NCBI GenBank assembly: GCA_018882795.1
Contig: VERJ01000023.1
Coordinates: 1-35,435, forward strand
Length of the DNA stretch: 35,435 bases
Reading direction: 5' to 3'
Source: Burkholderiaceae bacterium
GTDB taxonomy: Bacteria; Pseudomonadota; Gammaproteobacteria; Burkholderiales; Burkholderiaceae_A
This document shows positions 16,255 to 24,921 of the stretch, in pieces. The position numbers were made by a program, and so were the translations under genes. Positions within the stretch are counted from its first letter, which is position 1; every line of letters begins with the position of its first letter. The notes under the pieces are model-generated. The model did not search any database and was not told where the DNA came from. It saw only the letters and a list, made by a program, of their open reading frames with translations.

Positions 16255-17335
16255 GTTTGAGGCCTTTGCCCAACGGCTGATTCGTTGGCAGCGTGAGTCT
16301 GGTCGCCACAATCTGCCCTGGCAGACTCGGCCCGCCGATCCCTATCGTGTCTGGCTCTCGGAGATCATGCTGCAGCAGACCCAGGTGACCACGGTGATCG
16401 ATTATTTCCATCGATTTGTGGCGCGCTTTCCTTCGCTTGAATCTTTGGCGCAGGCCGATGAGCAAGAAGTGCTCGCGCTCTGGTCGGGCCTGGGCTACTA
16501 CCAGCGTGCGCGCAATCTCTTGGCCTGCGCGCGCAGGATTGTTCAAGACCATGCAGGACAGTTTCCCAATTCAGCGCAGCAACTCGCCATGCTGCCCGGC
16601 ATTGGTCCATCGACTGCTGCCGCGATTGCTGCAACGGTCTATCAGGAGCGTGCCGCGATATTGGATGGCAATGTGAAACGGGTTTTGGCCCGCGTCACCC
16701 GCGCAGAGCATGCATGGGGAAGTGTGGCCTTAGAGCGTGCGCTCTGGCAGGAGGCTGGGCGCAGGCTGCCGCAATCACCAAAAGATATGCCGGCCTATAC
16801 CCAGGCCATCATGGATCTGGGTGCGTTGGTCTGCCGTGCGAAACAGCCGCAGTGCGAACGCTGCCCAGTGGTGTCCGATTGCCGCGCCGCGCGTGAAGGC
16901 GTGGTGGATCGCTATCCTGTAGCAAGGGCCAAGCGCTCGGTACCCACCCGTGTGGCCTATTGGGCGGTTTGCTGCGATCAGCATGGCGTGTGGCTGATGC
17001 AGCAGCCCACATCGGGCATCTGGCCCGGCTTATGGCTGCCTTGGGTCATTGATCCCGAGGATCTGCCCAGCGGCTGGCCAGAGATGTCTGCCCGCATACA
17101 AGCGATCCATGCGATCAAACACAGCTTCACCCACTATCGATTGACGATCTCTGCTGCCGTATTGCCTTGGTCTGAACTGCCCAGGCCCAGTGGCGCACCA
17201 GAGGCCCTGCAGAGATTTTCTTGGCCTGCAGCGCTTGCCCTGCCGCTGCCCGCGCCAGTTTCAAAACTCCTGCTTAAGCTTTGCCCCGCTGAGACAAAGA
17301 GCGGTGCCGCACAGAGCAGGAATACGCAGACTTGA
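16238..17335 (+). CDS. mutY: A/G-specific adenine glycosylase MutY
   Basis: Removes adenine mispaired with 8-oxoguanine, completing the GO repair system with MutM. Motifs in order: LPWQTRPADPYRVWLSEIML QQTQV with the catalytic Glu, the helix-hairpin-helix LPGIGPSTAAAIAA, DGNVKRVLARV with the catalytic Asp, and the [4Fe-4S] loop C-x6-C-x2-C-x5-C in CRAKQPQCERCPVVSDC. The C-terminal NUDIX-like domain (VWLMQQPTSGIWPGLWLPW) recognises 8-oxoguanine. ATG at 16238 fits the family; the frame stays open upstream inside mutM but that part is not MutY-like. The last 20 residues run antisense to the end of rapZ. Confidence 0.95.
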   Translation: MAASAEFEAFAQRLIRWQRESGRHNLPWQTRPADPYRVWLSEIMLQQTQVTTVIDYFHRFVARFPSLESLAQADEQEVLALWSGLGYYQRARNLLACARRIVQDHAGQFPNSAQQLAMLPGIGPSTAAAIAATVYQERAAILDGNVKRVLARVTRAEHAWGSVALERALWQEAGRRLPQSPKDMPAYTQAIMDLGALVCRAKQPQCERCPVVSDCRAAREGVVDRYPVARAKRSVPTRVAYWAVCCDQHGVWLMQQPTSGIWPGLWLPWVIDPEDLPSGWPEMSARIQAIHAIKHSFTHYRLTISAAVLPWSELPRPSGAPEALQRFSWPAALALPLPAPVSKLLLKLCPAETKSGAAQSRNTQT

Positions 17336-18158
17336 ATCGCGCATGTAACACTTCGGCGCAATAGACCGAGCGGTGCTGGCCGCCGGTGCAGCCAATGGCC
17401 ACGGTAAGGTAGCTGCGATTTTCTTCGGCATGACGGGGTAGCCATCTCTGCAGATACCCCGCGATGTCATCGACCATCTCTTTGACCGTATCGTGTGATT
17501 CCAGATAACGAATCACCGGCACATCCTGGCCATTGAGTCCTTTCAATTCAGCAACATAGTAGGGATTGGGCAGACAACGTGCATCGAACACCAGATCTGC
17601 ATCCATGGGAATGCCATCTTTGAATGCAAAGGACTGAAACAGCACGGTGAGTCGGCCATCCTGAAGATCAAGAATCTCTTTCACCCATCGGCGTAATACC
17701 TGGGGCTGCAGGTCGCTTGTGTCTAAAGAAATGCCCAGTGGCTCGATATCGGCCAGCATGTCACGCTCGCGCAGAATGCAGTCCATCAGCGTCTGCACCG
17801 AACCCTCTTCAAACACGGTATCCGGCTGGATGGTGCGGCTGAGGGGATGGCGCCGCCGCGTCTCGGAATACCGCTGCACCAAAATGTCATCGCGCGCATT
17901 CAGAAACAACACCTTGACATGGTGGCCCTCTTGTCGAATCTGTTGCAGGTTCTTGGAGAGATGATCCAAAGATCCTGCTGTCCGTGCATCAACGGCAACA
18001 GCAAGCTGGGTCTGGCCAGCCTGCATCAGATTGGTCAGCACCTGCTCCAGGAACACGACAGGAAGATTGTCGATACAGAAATAGCCCGCATCTTCCAGCA
18101 CATTCAAGGCCACCGATTTCCCGGAGCCCGACATGCCGGTGACCAACACAATATTCAT
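17274..18158 (-). CDS. rapZ: RNase adapter protein RapZ
   Basis: A P-loop protein that in E. coli binds GlcN6P and guides RNase E to the sRNA GlmZ, controlling amino-sugar synthesis; in other bacteria its role is less clear. Walker A is GMSGSGKS (residues 8-15) right after the start. The C-terminal domain contains GCTGGQHRSVY and ends VRHRSLSQRGKA. ATG at 18158 gives the standard N-terminus MNIVLVTGMSG. It starts four bases after hprK and closes the rpoN-hpf-ptsN-hprK-rapZ run. Its 3' end overlaps convergent mutY by 62 bases. Confidence 0.93.
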   Translation of the reverse strand: MNIVLVTGMSGSGKSVALNVLEDAGYFCIDNLPVVFLEQVLTNLMQAGQTQLAVAVDARTAGSLDHLSKNLQQIRQEGHHVKVLFLNARDDILVQRYSETRRRHPLSRTIQPDTVFEEGSVQTLMDCILRERDMLADIEPLGISLDTSDLQPQVLRRWVKEILDLQDGRLTVLFQSFAFKDGIPMDADLVFDARCLPNPYYVAELKGLNGQDVPVIRYLESHDTVKEMVDDIAGYLQRWLPRHAEENRSYLTVAIGCTGGQHRSVYCAEVLHARFKSAYSCSVRHRSLSQRGKA

Positions 18159-18162
18159 GGAA

Positions 18163-19092
18163 TTACTCGGGTGGAAGCTGATGCATGGCGGCGTGCTGGC
18201 GCTCAACGAACTCCTGCATGGTGTCGATGCCGCGCAGGCTCAACACTGTGTTGCGCACGGCGGCCTCAACCAGCACTGCAAGATTTCGGCCCGCAGCAAC
18301 AGGAATGACCACTTTGCGAATGGGCAGCCCCATCACATCCTGGGTCATGGCCTCCAGTGGTAGCCGCTCCAGTTCATTCATCACTCCGCGTCGGATCAGC
18401 TGCACGATCAGCCGTAGCCGCATTCGGCGTCTTACCGAGGTCTCACCAAAGATGGTTTTGATATCCAAAAGGCCCAGACCCCTCACCTCGAGCAGGTTCT
18501 GCAGTAGCGGCGGACAGCGGCCCTCGACTGCATCGGGTGCTGCGCGCGTGAAATCCACAACATCGTCGGCAATCAGGCCATGACCCCGGGTGATGAGCTC
18601 AAGCGCCAACTCACTCTTGCCCAGGCCTGACTCCCCCGCGATCAGCACACCCATGCCCAGCACATCCATAAAGACGCCATGCATCTGAGTCTGTGGTGCG
18701 AGTGCCCGTGAAAGCTGGGTGCGCAGAATTTCGATAATCTGGCCAGCGGAGACCGGTGTTCGCAGCAGGGGCAAGGATTCCCGCTCGCAGGATGTGAACA
18801 CCTCTGCGGGCGGAATCTCGTCATCGGCAATGATGATGGCGGGCGGATGGCCTGCGACCAGTTCCGCAGTCAGATAGTTCTTCCGCTGAGGATCAAGCCG
18901 GTTGTAATAGGCAACTTCTGGCGTGCCCATGACCTGAATTCGGTTGGGGTGAATCAGGTTCAGGTGCCCAATCAGGTCTGCACTTTCGGTGGATTGGCCA
19001 CCGATTTTTCTGCCGGCGCCGGTCTGGCCCGTCAAAAAACTGAGTTTTAACGTCTCTGCGTTTTCGTCAAAAAGGGATTTAACGTCAAGCAC
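18163..19092 (-). CDS. hprK: HPr kinase/phosphorylase
   Basis: Phosphorylates and dephosphorylates a Ser of HPr in the PTS. In Proteobacteria with an incomplete PTS it is thought to act through the nitrogen-related PTS rather than sugar uptake. The N-terminal domain starts [21 protein letters not shown]. The kinase domain shows the catalytic His in MHGVFMDV, the P-loop GESGLGKS and the Asp pair in IADDVVDF. The signature [16 protein letters not shown] follows. Possible starts are GTG at 19092, giving an eight-base overlap with ptsN, and TTG at 19113. I prefer GTG. HPr itself is not encoded in this window. Confidence 0.93.
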   Translation of the reverse strand: MLDVKSLFDENAETLKLSFLTGQTGAGRKIGGQSTESADLIGHLNLIHPNRIQVMGTPEVAYYNRLDPQRKNYLTAELVAGHPPAIIIADDEIPPAEVFTSCERESLPLLRTPVSAGQIIEILRTQLSRALAPQTQMHGVFMDVLGMGVLIAGESGLGKSELALELITRGHGLIADDVVDFTRAAPDAVEGRCPPLLQNLLEVRGLGLLDIKTIFGETSVRRRMRLRLIVQLIRRGVMNELERLPLEAMTQDVMGLPIRKVVIPVAAGRNLAVLVEAAVRNTVLSLRGIDTMQEFVERQHAAMHQLPPE

Positions 19093-19549
19093 GTGCCGGT
19101 TGCCAGGCTTCAAGGGCCCGGTGCAGGGCCTGGGGATCTGTCTCGGTGGTCAGCACATCGCGCATCTGCCGATCAGAGAGCATCTCGGCGACTTCGGAGA
19201 GGATTTCCAGATGCTGCTGTGTGGCCTGCTCGGGCACCAACAGAAAGAGTAAAAGGCTGACAGGCTTGCCATCGGGGGCATCGAAGGGCACTGGCTCAGC
19301 AAGTCGCACCAGAGCAGCAACCGCTTCTTTCAGGCCCTTAATGCGGCCATGAGGAATGGCGATGCCTTCGCCAAGGCCGGTAGAGCCAAGGCGTTCGCGG
19401 GCAAAAAGCGAATCAAAGACCTTGACCCGGGCAATGCCCTGATTGTTTTCAAACAAGAGCCCAGCCTGTTCAAAGACACGCTTCTTACTGCTGGCTTCAA
19501 GGCCAACTGCAATATTGGCCAAAGGTAAAAGCTGGCTAATGCGGTTCAT
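19085..19549 (-). CDS. ptsN: Nitrogen-regulatory PTS EIIA component (EIIA-Ntr)
   Basis: The terminal phosphoacceptor of the nitrogen PTS; its phosphorylation state is known to control potassium transport and stress responses in other Proteobacteria. The protein is a single EIIA domain of 154 residues, with the phosphorylated His67 in [10 protein letters not shown]. Further family residues are in [19 protein letters not shown]. It lies between hpf and hprK, and a perfect TATAAT in the 66-base upstream gap suggests its own promoter. The KefB/C-type antiporter gene lies further away at 24922, which is interesting given the known EIIA-Ntr link to potassium. Confidence 0.95.
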   Translation of the reverse strand: MNRISQLLPLANIAVGLEASSKKRVFEQAGLLFENNQGIARVKVFDSLFARERLGSTGLGEGIAIPHGRIKGLKEAVAALVRLAEPVPFDAPDGKPVSLLLFLLVPEQATQQHLEILSEVAEMLSDRQMRDVLTTETDPQALHRALEAWQPARA

Positions 19550-19578
19550 CGTTCCGCTTTGTCAATTCGGTTGGCGGC

Positions 19579-19607
19579 ATTATAAGTCTAATGCTGCGCC
19601 GCGCTAA
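19579..19607 (-). promoter_or_regulatory. Putative ptsN promoter
   Basis: In the ptsN-hpf gap the minus strand has a perfect -10 TATAAT (19584-19579), with a weak -35 TTAGCG (19607-19602) 17 bp upstream. A transcript would start around 19572, leaving a 5' leader of about 23 bases before the ptsN ATG. The -35 box matches poorly, so the call rests mostly on the -10 and its place. Confidence 0.45.
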
Positions 19608-19615
19608 AAAAGAAA

Positions 19616-19942
19616 TCAGGGGGCCATTTGGTGACCAGCCGCCTGGCCGCGATGGACGCCGGGTCGGTGGGTTTCTTTGTACCGGACCACCTGCCGATCC
19701 AGCTTGTCGGCCAGCAGATCAATGGCGGCATACAGATCGGCATGGCTGGCCTCGCAGTGGATGTCCTTGCCGGGCAGGTGAACCGTTACCTCTGCAATCT
19801 GGTTGAGCTTTTCCACCCCCAGTACAACATGCACTTCATTGACATGATCAAAGTGCCGCCAAGTTCGCCCAAATTTCTGATCAACATAGTGACGGATTGC
19901 GCTGGTGATCTCGATGTGGTGCCCCTTAACGGTCAGATGCAT
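19616..19942 (-). CDS. hpf: Short-form ribosome hibernation promoting factor HPF
   Basis: A small ribosome-binding protein that inactivates 70S ribosomes in slow growth. The 108 residues cover the beta-alpha-beta-beta-beta-alpha fold: MHLTVKGHHIEITSAIRHYVDQKF, then EVTVHLPGKDIHCEASHADLYAAIDLLADKLDRQVVRYK. It lacks the C-terminal dimerisation domain of the long form, so it is HPF/YfiA-like. Position directly after rpoN, 12 bases away, is the standard arrangement in Proteobacteria and suggests co-transcription with the sigma factor gene. Confidence 0.94.
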   Translation of the reverse strand: MHLTVKGHHIEITSAIRHYVDQKFGRTWRHFDHVNEVHVVLGVEKLNQIAEVTVHLPGKDIHCEASHADLYAAIDLLADKLDRQVVRYKETHRPGVHRGQAAGHQMAP

Positions 19943-19954
19943 GACGATCCCCTT

Positions 19955-21424
19955 TCAGAGTTTTTTGCGTTGACTGACAGGCTCAATTTTGAGCGCTTCT
20001 CGATACTTTGCAATGGTGCGCCGCGCAACCTGAATACCCTCCTGCCCGAAGCGGTCGGCAATGAGCTGATCTGAGAGGGGTTTTCGTGGGTCTTCCTCCG
20101 AGATCCACTGCCGGATCTTGGCCCGGATGGCGGTGGAGGAGGCTGCGCCACCCCCTTCGGTACTGACATGGCTGGTGAAAAAATATTTCAACTCGAAGGT
20201 GCCGCGCGGTGTCAGGACATATTTGTTGGTCGTGACCCGCGACACGGTGGATTCATGCAGCCCGCAACGCTCTGCGATCTCGCGCAGCACCAGGGGCCGC
20301 ATGGCCACTTCGCCTTGCTCGAAAAATCCCTGCTGTTCAATGGCGATGGCCTGCGCAACCCGCAAAATCGTATCGAAACGCTGCTGAATATTTTTGATGA
20401 CCCAACGTGCCTCTTGCAGCTGAGAGGCCATGCTGCTGGCCCGTTCATGCCGAATGAGTTCTGCATACAGTGGATTGATCGACAGCCTGGGTACCGCTGA
20501 TTCATTCAATCGAATCTGCCACTTGGCGCCCGATCGTGTGTCTGTGCGATAGGCAATCACATCAGGGATCACAGACTCGGCGGCATCGTCTTGAAATCCG
20601 CTGCCTGGTCTGGGGTTGAGTGCCTGAATCAGCTGCACGGCTTCTTTTAAAAGCTCACGATCACAGTGCAGTGACTTGCACAGATCATTGAATTCTCTGG
20701 CGCCAAGTGCCTGCAGCAGGGCCTCGTTGGCCACAAGCCGTTTGGCCAGTGCGATGCGCTCCGCGGCTGCCGCGTTTTCGTGTGCATCGCAGGCGGTCTC
20801 CAGATGGTCCAGCTGCAGCAGCAGGCATTCCTGCAGATTGCGCGCGCCAATGCCGATTGGGTCCAGGCTCTGCAGCAATGTCAGTCCCAGCTGCAATGCA
20901 TCGGCATCCAATCGCTCGCCGAATGCTTCCATGAAGAGATCAGCAACACTGGCCTCTAGTTCCTCCAGTGTTTCGCGCAGATAGCCATCGTCATCCAGAG
21001 ATTCGATCAGGGTATCGAGCCAGGCCCGATCCGGCTCGGATAAGTTCAGGCCGTGGGCCTGCTCACGAAGATGCTCGCGCAAGCTGATAGGCTGTGCCTG
21101 CTGATTGCCCCACCAGTCAGAATCATCATCGCCGGATTTCGGACCGCTGGATGACCAGCTCTCTGCAGATCCGGCAAGGCCCTCCTCAAATCGTTCCTCG
21201 CTCTCCGGGCGTTCATCGGCCGCCGTTTCGGTGTTGCTTGACTCTGTTGTGCTGGTGGCGGAATCGGCCACTTCAAGCAGGGGGTTTTCGGAGAGAAAAC
21301 GCTCGACTTCCTGCTCAAGCTCTGCAGTGGACATCTGCAGTAGCTTGATGGATTGCTGCAGCTGAGGCGTGAGGGCGAGTTGCTGGGAGGTGCGAAGGCC
21401 GAGGGAGGGTTTGATCGCCGCCAT
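19955..21424 (-). CDS. rpoN: RNA polymerase sigma-54 factor RpoN
   Basis: The alternative sigma factor that recognises -24/-12 promoters and needs AAA+ activators. Region I (residues 1-50) is Gln/Leu-rich: TSQQLALTPQLQQSIKLLQ. An acidic, low-complexity region II covers about 50-120. The core-binding region and the helix-turn-helix (ERCGLHESTVSRVTTNKYV) follow. The RpoN box is ARRTIAKYRE at 467-476, one change from the usual ARRTVAKYRE. It starts five bases after lptB, so it belongs to the envelope transcript at least in part. Confidence 0.97.
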   Translation of the reverse strand: MAAIKPSLGLRTSQQLALTPQLQQSIKLLQMSTAELEQEVERFLSENPLLEVADSATSTTESSNTETAADERPESEERFEEGLAGSAESWSSSGPKSGDDDSDWWGNQQAQPISLREHLREQAHGLNLSEPDRAWLDTLIESLDDDGYLRETLEELEASVADLFMEAFGERLDADALQLGLTLLQSLDPIGIGARNLQECLLLQLDHLETACDAHENAAAAERIALAKRLVANEALLQALGAREFNDLCKSLHCDRELLKEAVQLIQALNPRPGSGFQDDAAESVIPDVIAYRTDTRSGAKWQIRLNESAVPRLSINPLYAELIRHERASSMASQLQEARWVIKNIQQRFDTILRVAQAIAIEQQGFFEQGEVAMRPLVLREIAERCGLHESTVSRVTTNKYVLTPRGTFELKYFFTSHVSTEGGGAASSTAIRAKIRQWISEEDPRKPLSDQLIADRFGQEGIQVARRTIAKYREALKIEPVSQRKKL

Positions 21425-21429
21425 GACTG

Positions 21430-22179
21430 CTACATCCGGAAATGTTCCCCGAGATAAACCTTGCGGACATTGGCGTTGGCGATGATGTCTTGCGGTGAAC
21501 CATTGGCGAGCACTGACCCCTCGCTGATGATGTAGGCCCGGTCGCAGATGCCCAGTGTTTCGCGCACATTGTGGTCGGTGATCAGCACACCGATATTGCG
21601 CTCTTTCAGAAAACGCACAATGCGCTGGATCTCGATCACTGCAATCGGATCCACGCCGGCAAAGGGCTCATCGAGCAGAATGAATCGTGGTGAAGTGGCC
21701 AGGGCCCGCGCAATTTCCACTCGGCGCCGTTCACCCCCCGAGAGTGAGACGGCCATATTGCCGCGCAGATGCGTGATTTGCAGATCATTGAGCAGTGTGT
21801 CCAGGCGCTCCTCGATTGCTGTGCGGCTGAGTGGCTGATTGCGGTCATCGGTCTGCAGCTGCAGGATGGCCCGAATATTGTCGGCCACCGAGAGCTTGCG
21901 AAATACCGAGGCCTCCTGCGGCAGATAGGACAGGCCCATTCGGGCCCGCTGATGAATCGGCATGCGGGCAAGATTTTTGCCATCCATCAGAATCTCGCCG
22001 GCATCCGAGTGCACGAGGCCCACAATCATGTAAAAGCTGGTGGTCTTGCCCGCGCCATTGGGGCCCAATAGCCCCACGACCTCACCGCTTTCGATGTGCA
22101 GTGTTACATCTTTGACCACCGCGCGGCCCTTGTAGACCTTGCGTAGCTGGCGAACATCAAGCGCGCTGACCTGGGTCAT
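21430..22179 (-). CDS. lptB: LPS export ABC transporter ATP-binding protein LptB
   Basis: The cytoplasmic ATPase that powers extraction of lipopolysaccharide from the inner membrane with LptFG. Walker A is GPNGAGKTT, the Q-loop region is YLPQEASVFRKL, the signature is LSGGERRRVEIARAL and Walker B ends FILLDEPFAGVDPIA, followed by the switch His in ITDHNVRETL. The sequence is of the LptB subfamily (YLPQE and GVDP). Its ATG overlaps the lptA stop (ATGA). LptF and LptG are not in this window. Confidence 0.96.
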   Translation of the reverse strand: MTQVSALDVRQLRKVYKGRAVVKDVTLHIESGEVVGLLGPNGAGKTTSFYMIVGLVHSDAGEILMDGKNLARMPIHQRARMGLSYLPQEASVFRKLSVADNIRAILQLQTDDRNQPLSRTAIEERLDTLLNDLQITHLRGNMAVSLSGGERRRVEIARALATSPRFILLDEPFAGVDPIAVIEIQRIVRFLKERNIGVLITDHNVRETLGICDRAYIISEGSVLANGSPQDIIANANVRKVYLGEHFRM

Positions 22180-22706
22180 GGACGCTTGCGGGGCATCAGA
22201 AACATGCGCGAGCGGGCCTGGCCCTGGCCGGATTCCACCTGATACTGCTCGGTCAGGTTATCGTAGGTCAGCCGGTCGCCTGCGACCTGATCTCTCAGCA
22301 CATCGCCTTCAAGTCGACGCATCACGGCATTCTGGATCAGGATCACCAAGTCATCCTTGCCGTTGTAGTCGAGTTGAAGTGCCTCGCCCTCCATGAATTC
22401 ATTCAGACCCTCGCGCTTTTGTCGAAACCGCGCGGGCTGACCAGTCATCGTGCCGAAGTAATTGCCCGCGCTGTCTTGCGATAGCTCCATGCGATCGCCG
22501 CGCATCACCAGGGTGCCCTTGGTGAGCACCACATTGCCCGTGAAGATCGTGATCAGTTTCTGGTCATCGTGATCGAGCCTGTCGGAGTCGATCGTGGTGG
22601 GCTTGTCGCGATCCGCTTTTTCGGCAAGCAGCGGGCTGCACCAGGCCAATGCCAGCCCAAAGATGGCCAGAAGTACTCGGGGCCGCAGTCCTTGGCGCGA
22701 CTTCAT
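22176..22706 (-). CDS. lptA: Periplasmic LPS transport bridge protein LptA
   Basis: An OstA-like beta-jellyroll protein that polymerises into the periplasmic bridge between LptC and LptD. An N-terminal signal peptide (VLLAIFGLALAWCSPLLA) is followed by the domain start TTIDSDRLDHDDQKLITIFTGNVVLTKGTLVMRGDRMEL, which matches the LptA pattern of a repeated GNV.. and MxxxD..L. Length 176 residues. It starts with an ATGA overlap at the lptC stop behind AAGGAG, and it overlaps lptB at its end, so lptC-lptA-lptB are tightly coupled. Confidence 0.92.
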   Translation of the reverse strand: MKSRQGLRPRVLLAIFGLALAWCSPLLAEKADRDKPTTIDSDRLDHDDQKLITIFTGNVVLTKGTLVMRGDRMELSQDSAGNYFGTMTGQPARFRQKREGLNEFMEGEALQLDYNGKDDLVILIQNAVMRRLEGDVLRDQVAGDRLTYDNLTEQYQVESGQGQARSRMFLMPRKRP

Positions 22707-23287
22707 TCGCGTTTCTCCTTCGGCATGATCATGCGGGATTCTGAAATGATTTCAATTTTCTGAGTCTTTTGGTCAAAACGCAGGCCAACGCCCTGCAGGG
22801 TGGAGAGGCCCCGTTGCACAAGTACCGGGGCATCGGTCACGGCCCGTTCCTCCTGCACAAATAGGGTTGCCCGGGAGGTCGTGATGTTGGCCCGGGGCTG
22901 ACTATCAAAAGCGTCGCGCTGGATCATGACATTGCCCTGCAGATCAATTTGATTTTGTTGATTCGTGCTGATGGCCTGATCGGCCCAGATGAAGGTCTTG
23001 GGCCGATCTGTTCCAAGCGAGACCAGCACAGGCTGATCAATCACGCTGCGGTCGGCACGCTCGATGAAGGTGATGCGCTTGGCGTCCAGCCGGTATTGGG
23101 CATGGCCTTTCGCATCAGTGCGGATGATTCTTGGATTTTCAATCACGGCGTTGGGTGCTGCCTCATTCACCACGGCCGAATTAGGCCGGCTGCGCTGCAG
23201 ATATTCATTCAGACCCCAGGAGGCCGCTGCGAGCAGCGTGAACAGCCCGATCGAGATGCCATTGCCAAGCCACTCGGGTTGTCTCAC
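22703..23287 (-). CDS. lptC: LPS export inner-membrane protein LptC
   Basis: A bitopic protein that passes LPS from the LptBFG complex to LptA. One membrane helix near the N-terminus (GISIGLFTLLAAASWGLNEYL) is followed by a periplasmic beta-jellyroll with repeats such as IDLQGNVMIQRDAFDSQPRANITT. GTG at 23287 is chosen because it overlaps the kdsC stop as GTGA and gives an N-terminus MRQPEWLGNG close to the membrane helix; an ATG at 23317 would add ten residues inside kdsC. Identification relies on the fold pattern plus the kdsC-lptC-lptA-lptB order. Confidence 0.9.
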   Translation of the reverse strand: MRQPEWLGNGISIGLFTLLAAASWGLNEYLQRSRPNSAVVNEAAPNAVIENPRIIRTDAKGHAQYRLDAKRITFIERADRSVIDQPVLVSLGTDRPKTFIWADQAISTNQQNQIDLQGNVMIQRDAFDSQPRANITTSRATLFVQEERAVTDAPVLVQRGLSTLQGVGLRFDQKTQKIEIISESRMIMPKEKRE

Positions 23288-23811
23288 GCGCGGGCCCTCA
23301 AAATAAAGTCGCAGCATTCGCGCACGGCGCCCTGGCCCCCGGAACGAAGCGAAACCCAGTGGGCCTGGGCCAGGACATCATCCACTGCATTGGGCACAGC
23401 GGCGGCGAAGTGGACCCGCGAGAACACGTCCAGATCGGGACTGTCATCGCCCATATGTCCGCAAACGGCACCAGAGAGCTGATGCTCAGCCGAGAGGCGA
23501 TCAAAGGCCTCGCCTTTATTACTTGCGCCCTGGATCACGATATCGAATCCAAGCTCCTTTGCGCGTATCTCAGTGGCCGCATGCTGGCGGCCACTCAAGA
23601 TCCCGATACGCAGCCCAGCGGATTTCAGCATCTTCAGGCCGTGCCCATCCAGGACATGAAAGCGTTTGAGCGACTCACCCTGGGCGCCATAAAAGAGCCC
23701 CCCGTCGGTCATCACACCGTCCACATCAAAAAACATCCACTCGATGCGCCGCGCACGCCGCAGGGCCTCTTGCAGATCGAATGGGTTCGGATGGGTAGGG
23801 GCGGCTGGCAT
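23284..23811 (-). CDS. kdsC: 3-deoxy-D-manno-octulosonate 8-phosphate phosphatase KdsC
   Basis: A HAD-superfamily phosphatase hydrolysing KDO 8-phosphate to KDO for LPS inner core. Asp29 and Asp31 in FFDVDGVMTDGG are the catalytic pair. Motif II is GILSGRQHAA, the conserved Lys is in ASNKGEAF, and the metal site is GHMGDDSPDLDVF. KdsC proteins form tetramers without a separate cap domain, matching the short 175-residue length. It follows kdsD, the enzyme two steps earlier, by 12 bases. KdsA and KdsB are not in the window. Confidence 0.94.
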   Translation of the reverse strand: MPAAPTHPNPFDLQEALRRARRIEWMFFDVDGVMTDGGLFYGAQGESLKRFHVLDGHGLKMLKSAGLRIGILSGRQHAATEIRAKELGFDIVIQGASNKGEAFDRLSAEHQLSGAVCGHMGDDSPDLDVFSRVHFAAAVPNAVDDVLAQAHWVSLRSGGQGAVRECCDFILRARA

Positions 23812-23823
23812 GGCGCAAATGGC

Positions 23824-24840
23824 TCAAAGAATCTTTGACTCAAGCAGGTCATGGATGCCCACCGCACCTTCAAGCCGACCTTCCCCGTCGACCACCAGCA
23901 GGTGGTTGATGCGGGTGGTGTCCATGAGATGTGCGACCTCGCTGGCCAATCGTCTGCGATCAATGGTCTTGGGGCTGCGGCTCATGACATCGTCGATCAC
24001 CAGCTGCCGAACATCAATGCCCTGCGATAACACCCGACGCAGATCGCCATCGGTGAAGATGCCCATCACGCGTTGTGCATGATCAACCACTGCCGTCATG
24101 CCCATACGCTTGCCGCTGATTTCTTTGAAGGCCTCGGTGACAGGCGTGCCCAGCAGCACAACGGGCAGCTGATCTTCAGTGCGCATCACATCCTCAACCC
24201 GGATCAGCAGCCTTCGACCCAGGCTGCCCCCGGGATGGGAGCGTGCAAAATCTTCTGCGCTGAAATCGCGCAGATCCAGCAGCACCAGGGCCAGCGCATC
24301 CCCAAGGGCCAACGATGCCGTGGTGCTGGCGGTCGGCGCAAGATTGAGCGGGCAGGCTTCCAGTTTCACCGCGGAATTCAGATGCAGGTCGGCGATCTTG
24401 GCCAGGCTTGATTCTGGATTGCCCGTCACTGCGATCAGCTTGGCACCCAAACGTTTGATGTGCGGTGCGATGGTGGCGAGCTCTTCAGTCTCACCGGAAT
24501 TGGAAAAAGCCAGCACCACATCGTCGGCCTGGATCATGCCGAGATCGCCATGCCGCGCCTCGCCGGGATGCACAAAGAGCGCCGGTGTCCCCGTAGAGGC
24601 CAGCGTGGCGGCAATCTTGCGCGCAACATGCCCCGATTTGCCCATGCCCGAGACCACCACCCGGCCCGTGCAATTCAATATGCATTGGGCTGCCTCAACC
24701 AGCTGATGGTCAATCTGATCCAGCAGTCCCAACACCGCATCGGCCTCGATCTTGATGACTTCGCGCGCACGCTTGAACACCCGTTCGGCATCGATCACGC
24801 CAGTGGGATGAGCAGATGAATGATTCTCGCGATTCGCCAT
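23824..24840 (-). CDS. kdsD: D-arabinose 5-phosphate isomerase KdsD (KpsF/GutQ family)
   Basis: Converts ribulose 5-phosphate to arabinose 5-phosphate, the first committed precursor of KDO. A SIS domain (about residues 30-190) contains GRVVVSGMGKSGHVARKIAATLASTGTPALFVHPGEA and LAFSNSGETEEL. Two CBS domains fill the C-terminal half (VEDVMRTEDQLPVV and IDDVMSRSPKTIDR). ATG at 24840 gives 338 residues; a start at 24894 would add 18 residues reaching into the divergent promoter region. It leads the kdsD-kdsC-lptCAB-rpoN run and is divergent from the antiporter gene with 81 bases between. Confidence 0.94.
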   Translation of the reverse strand: MANRENHSSAHPTGVIDAERVFKRAREVIKIEADAVLGLLDQIDHQLVEAAQCILNCTGRVVVSGMGKSGHVARKIAATLASTGTPALFVHPGEARHGDLGMIQADDVVLAFSNSGETEELATIAPHIKRLGAKLIAVTGNPESSLAKIADLHLNSAVKLEACPLNLAPTASTTASLALGDALALVLLDLRDFSAEDFARSHPGGSLGRRLLIRVEDVMRTEDQLPVVLLGTPVTEAFKEISGKRMGMTAVVDHAQRVMGIFTDGDLRRVLSQGIDVRQLVIDDVMSRSPKTIDRRRLASEVAHLMDTTRINHLLVVDGEGRLEGAVGIHDLLESKIL

Positions 24841-24921
24841 GGCCTTTGTAGCGTCCGTTGATACACTTGACCCAAGAGAAAGGCAGTTTAGCAAAGCGCG
24901 CTAGCAAACTTCATACCAATC

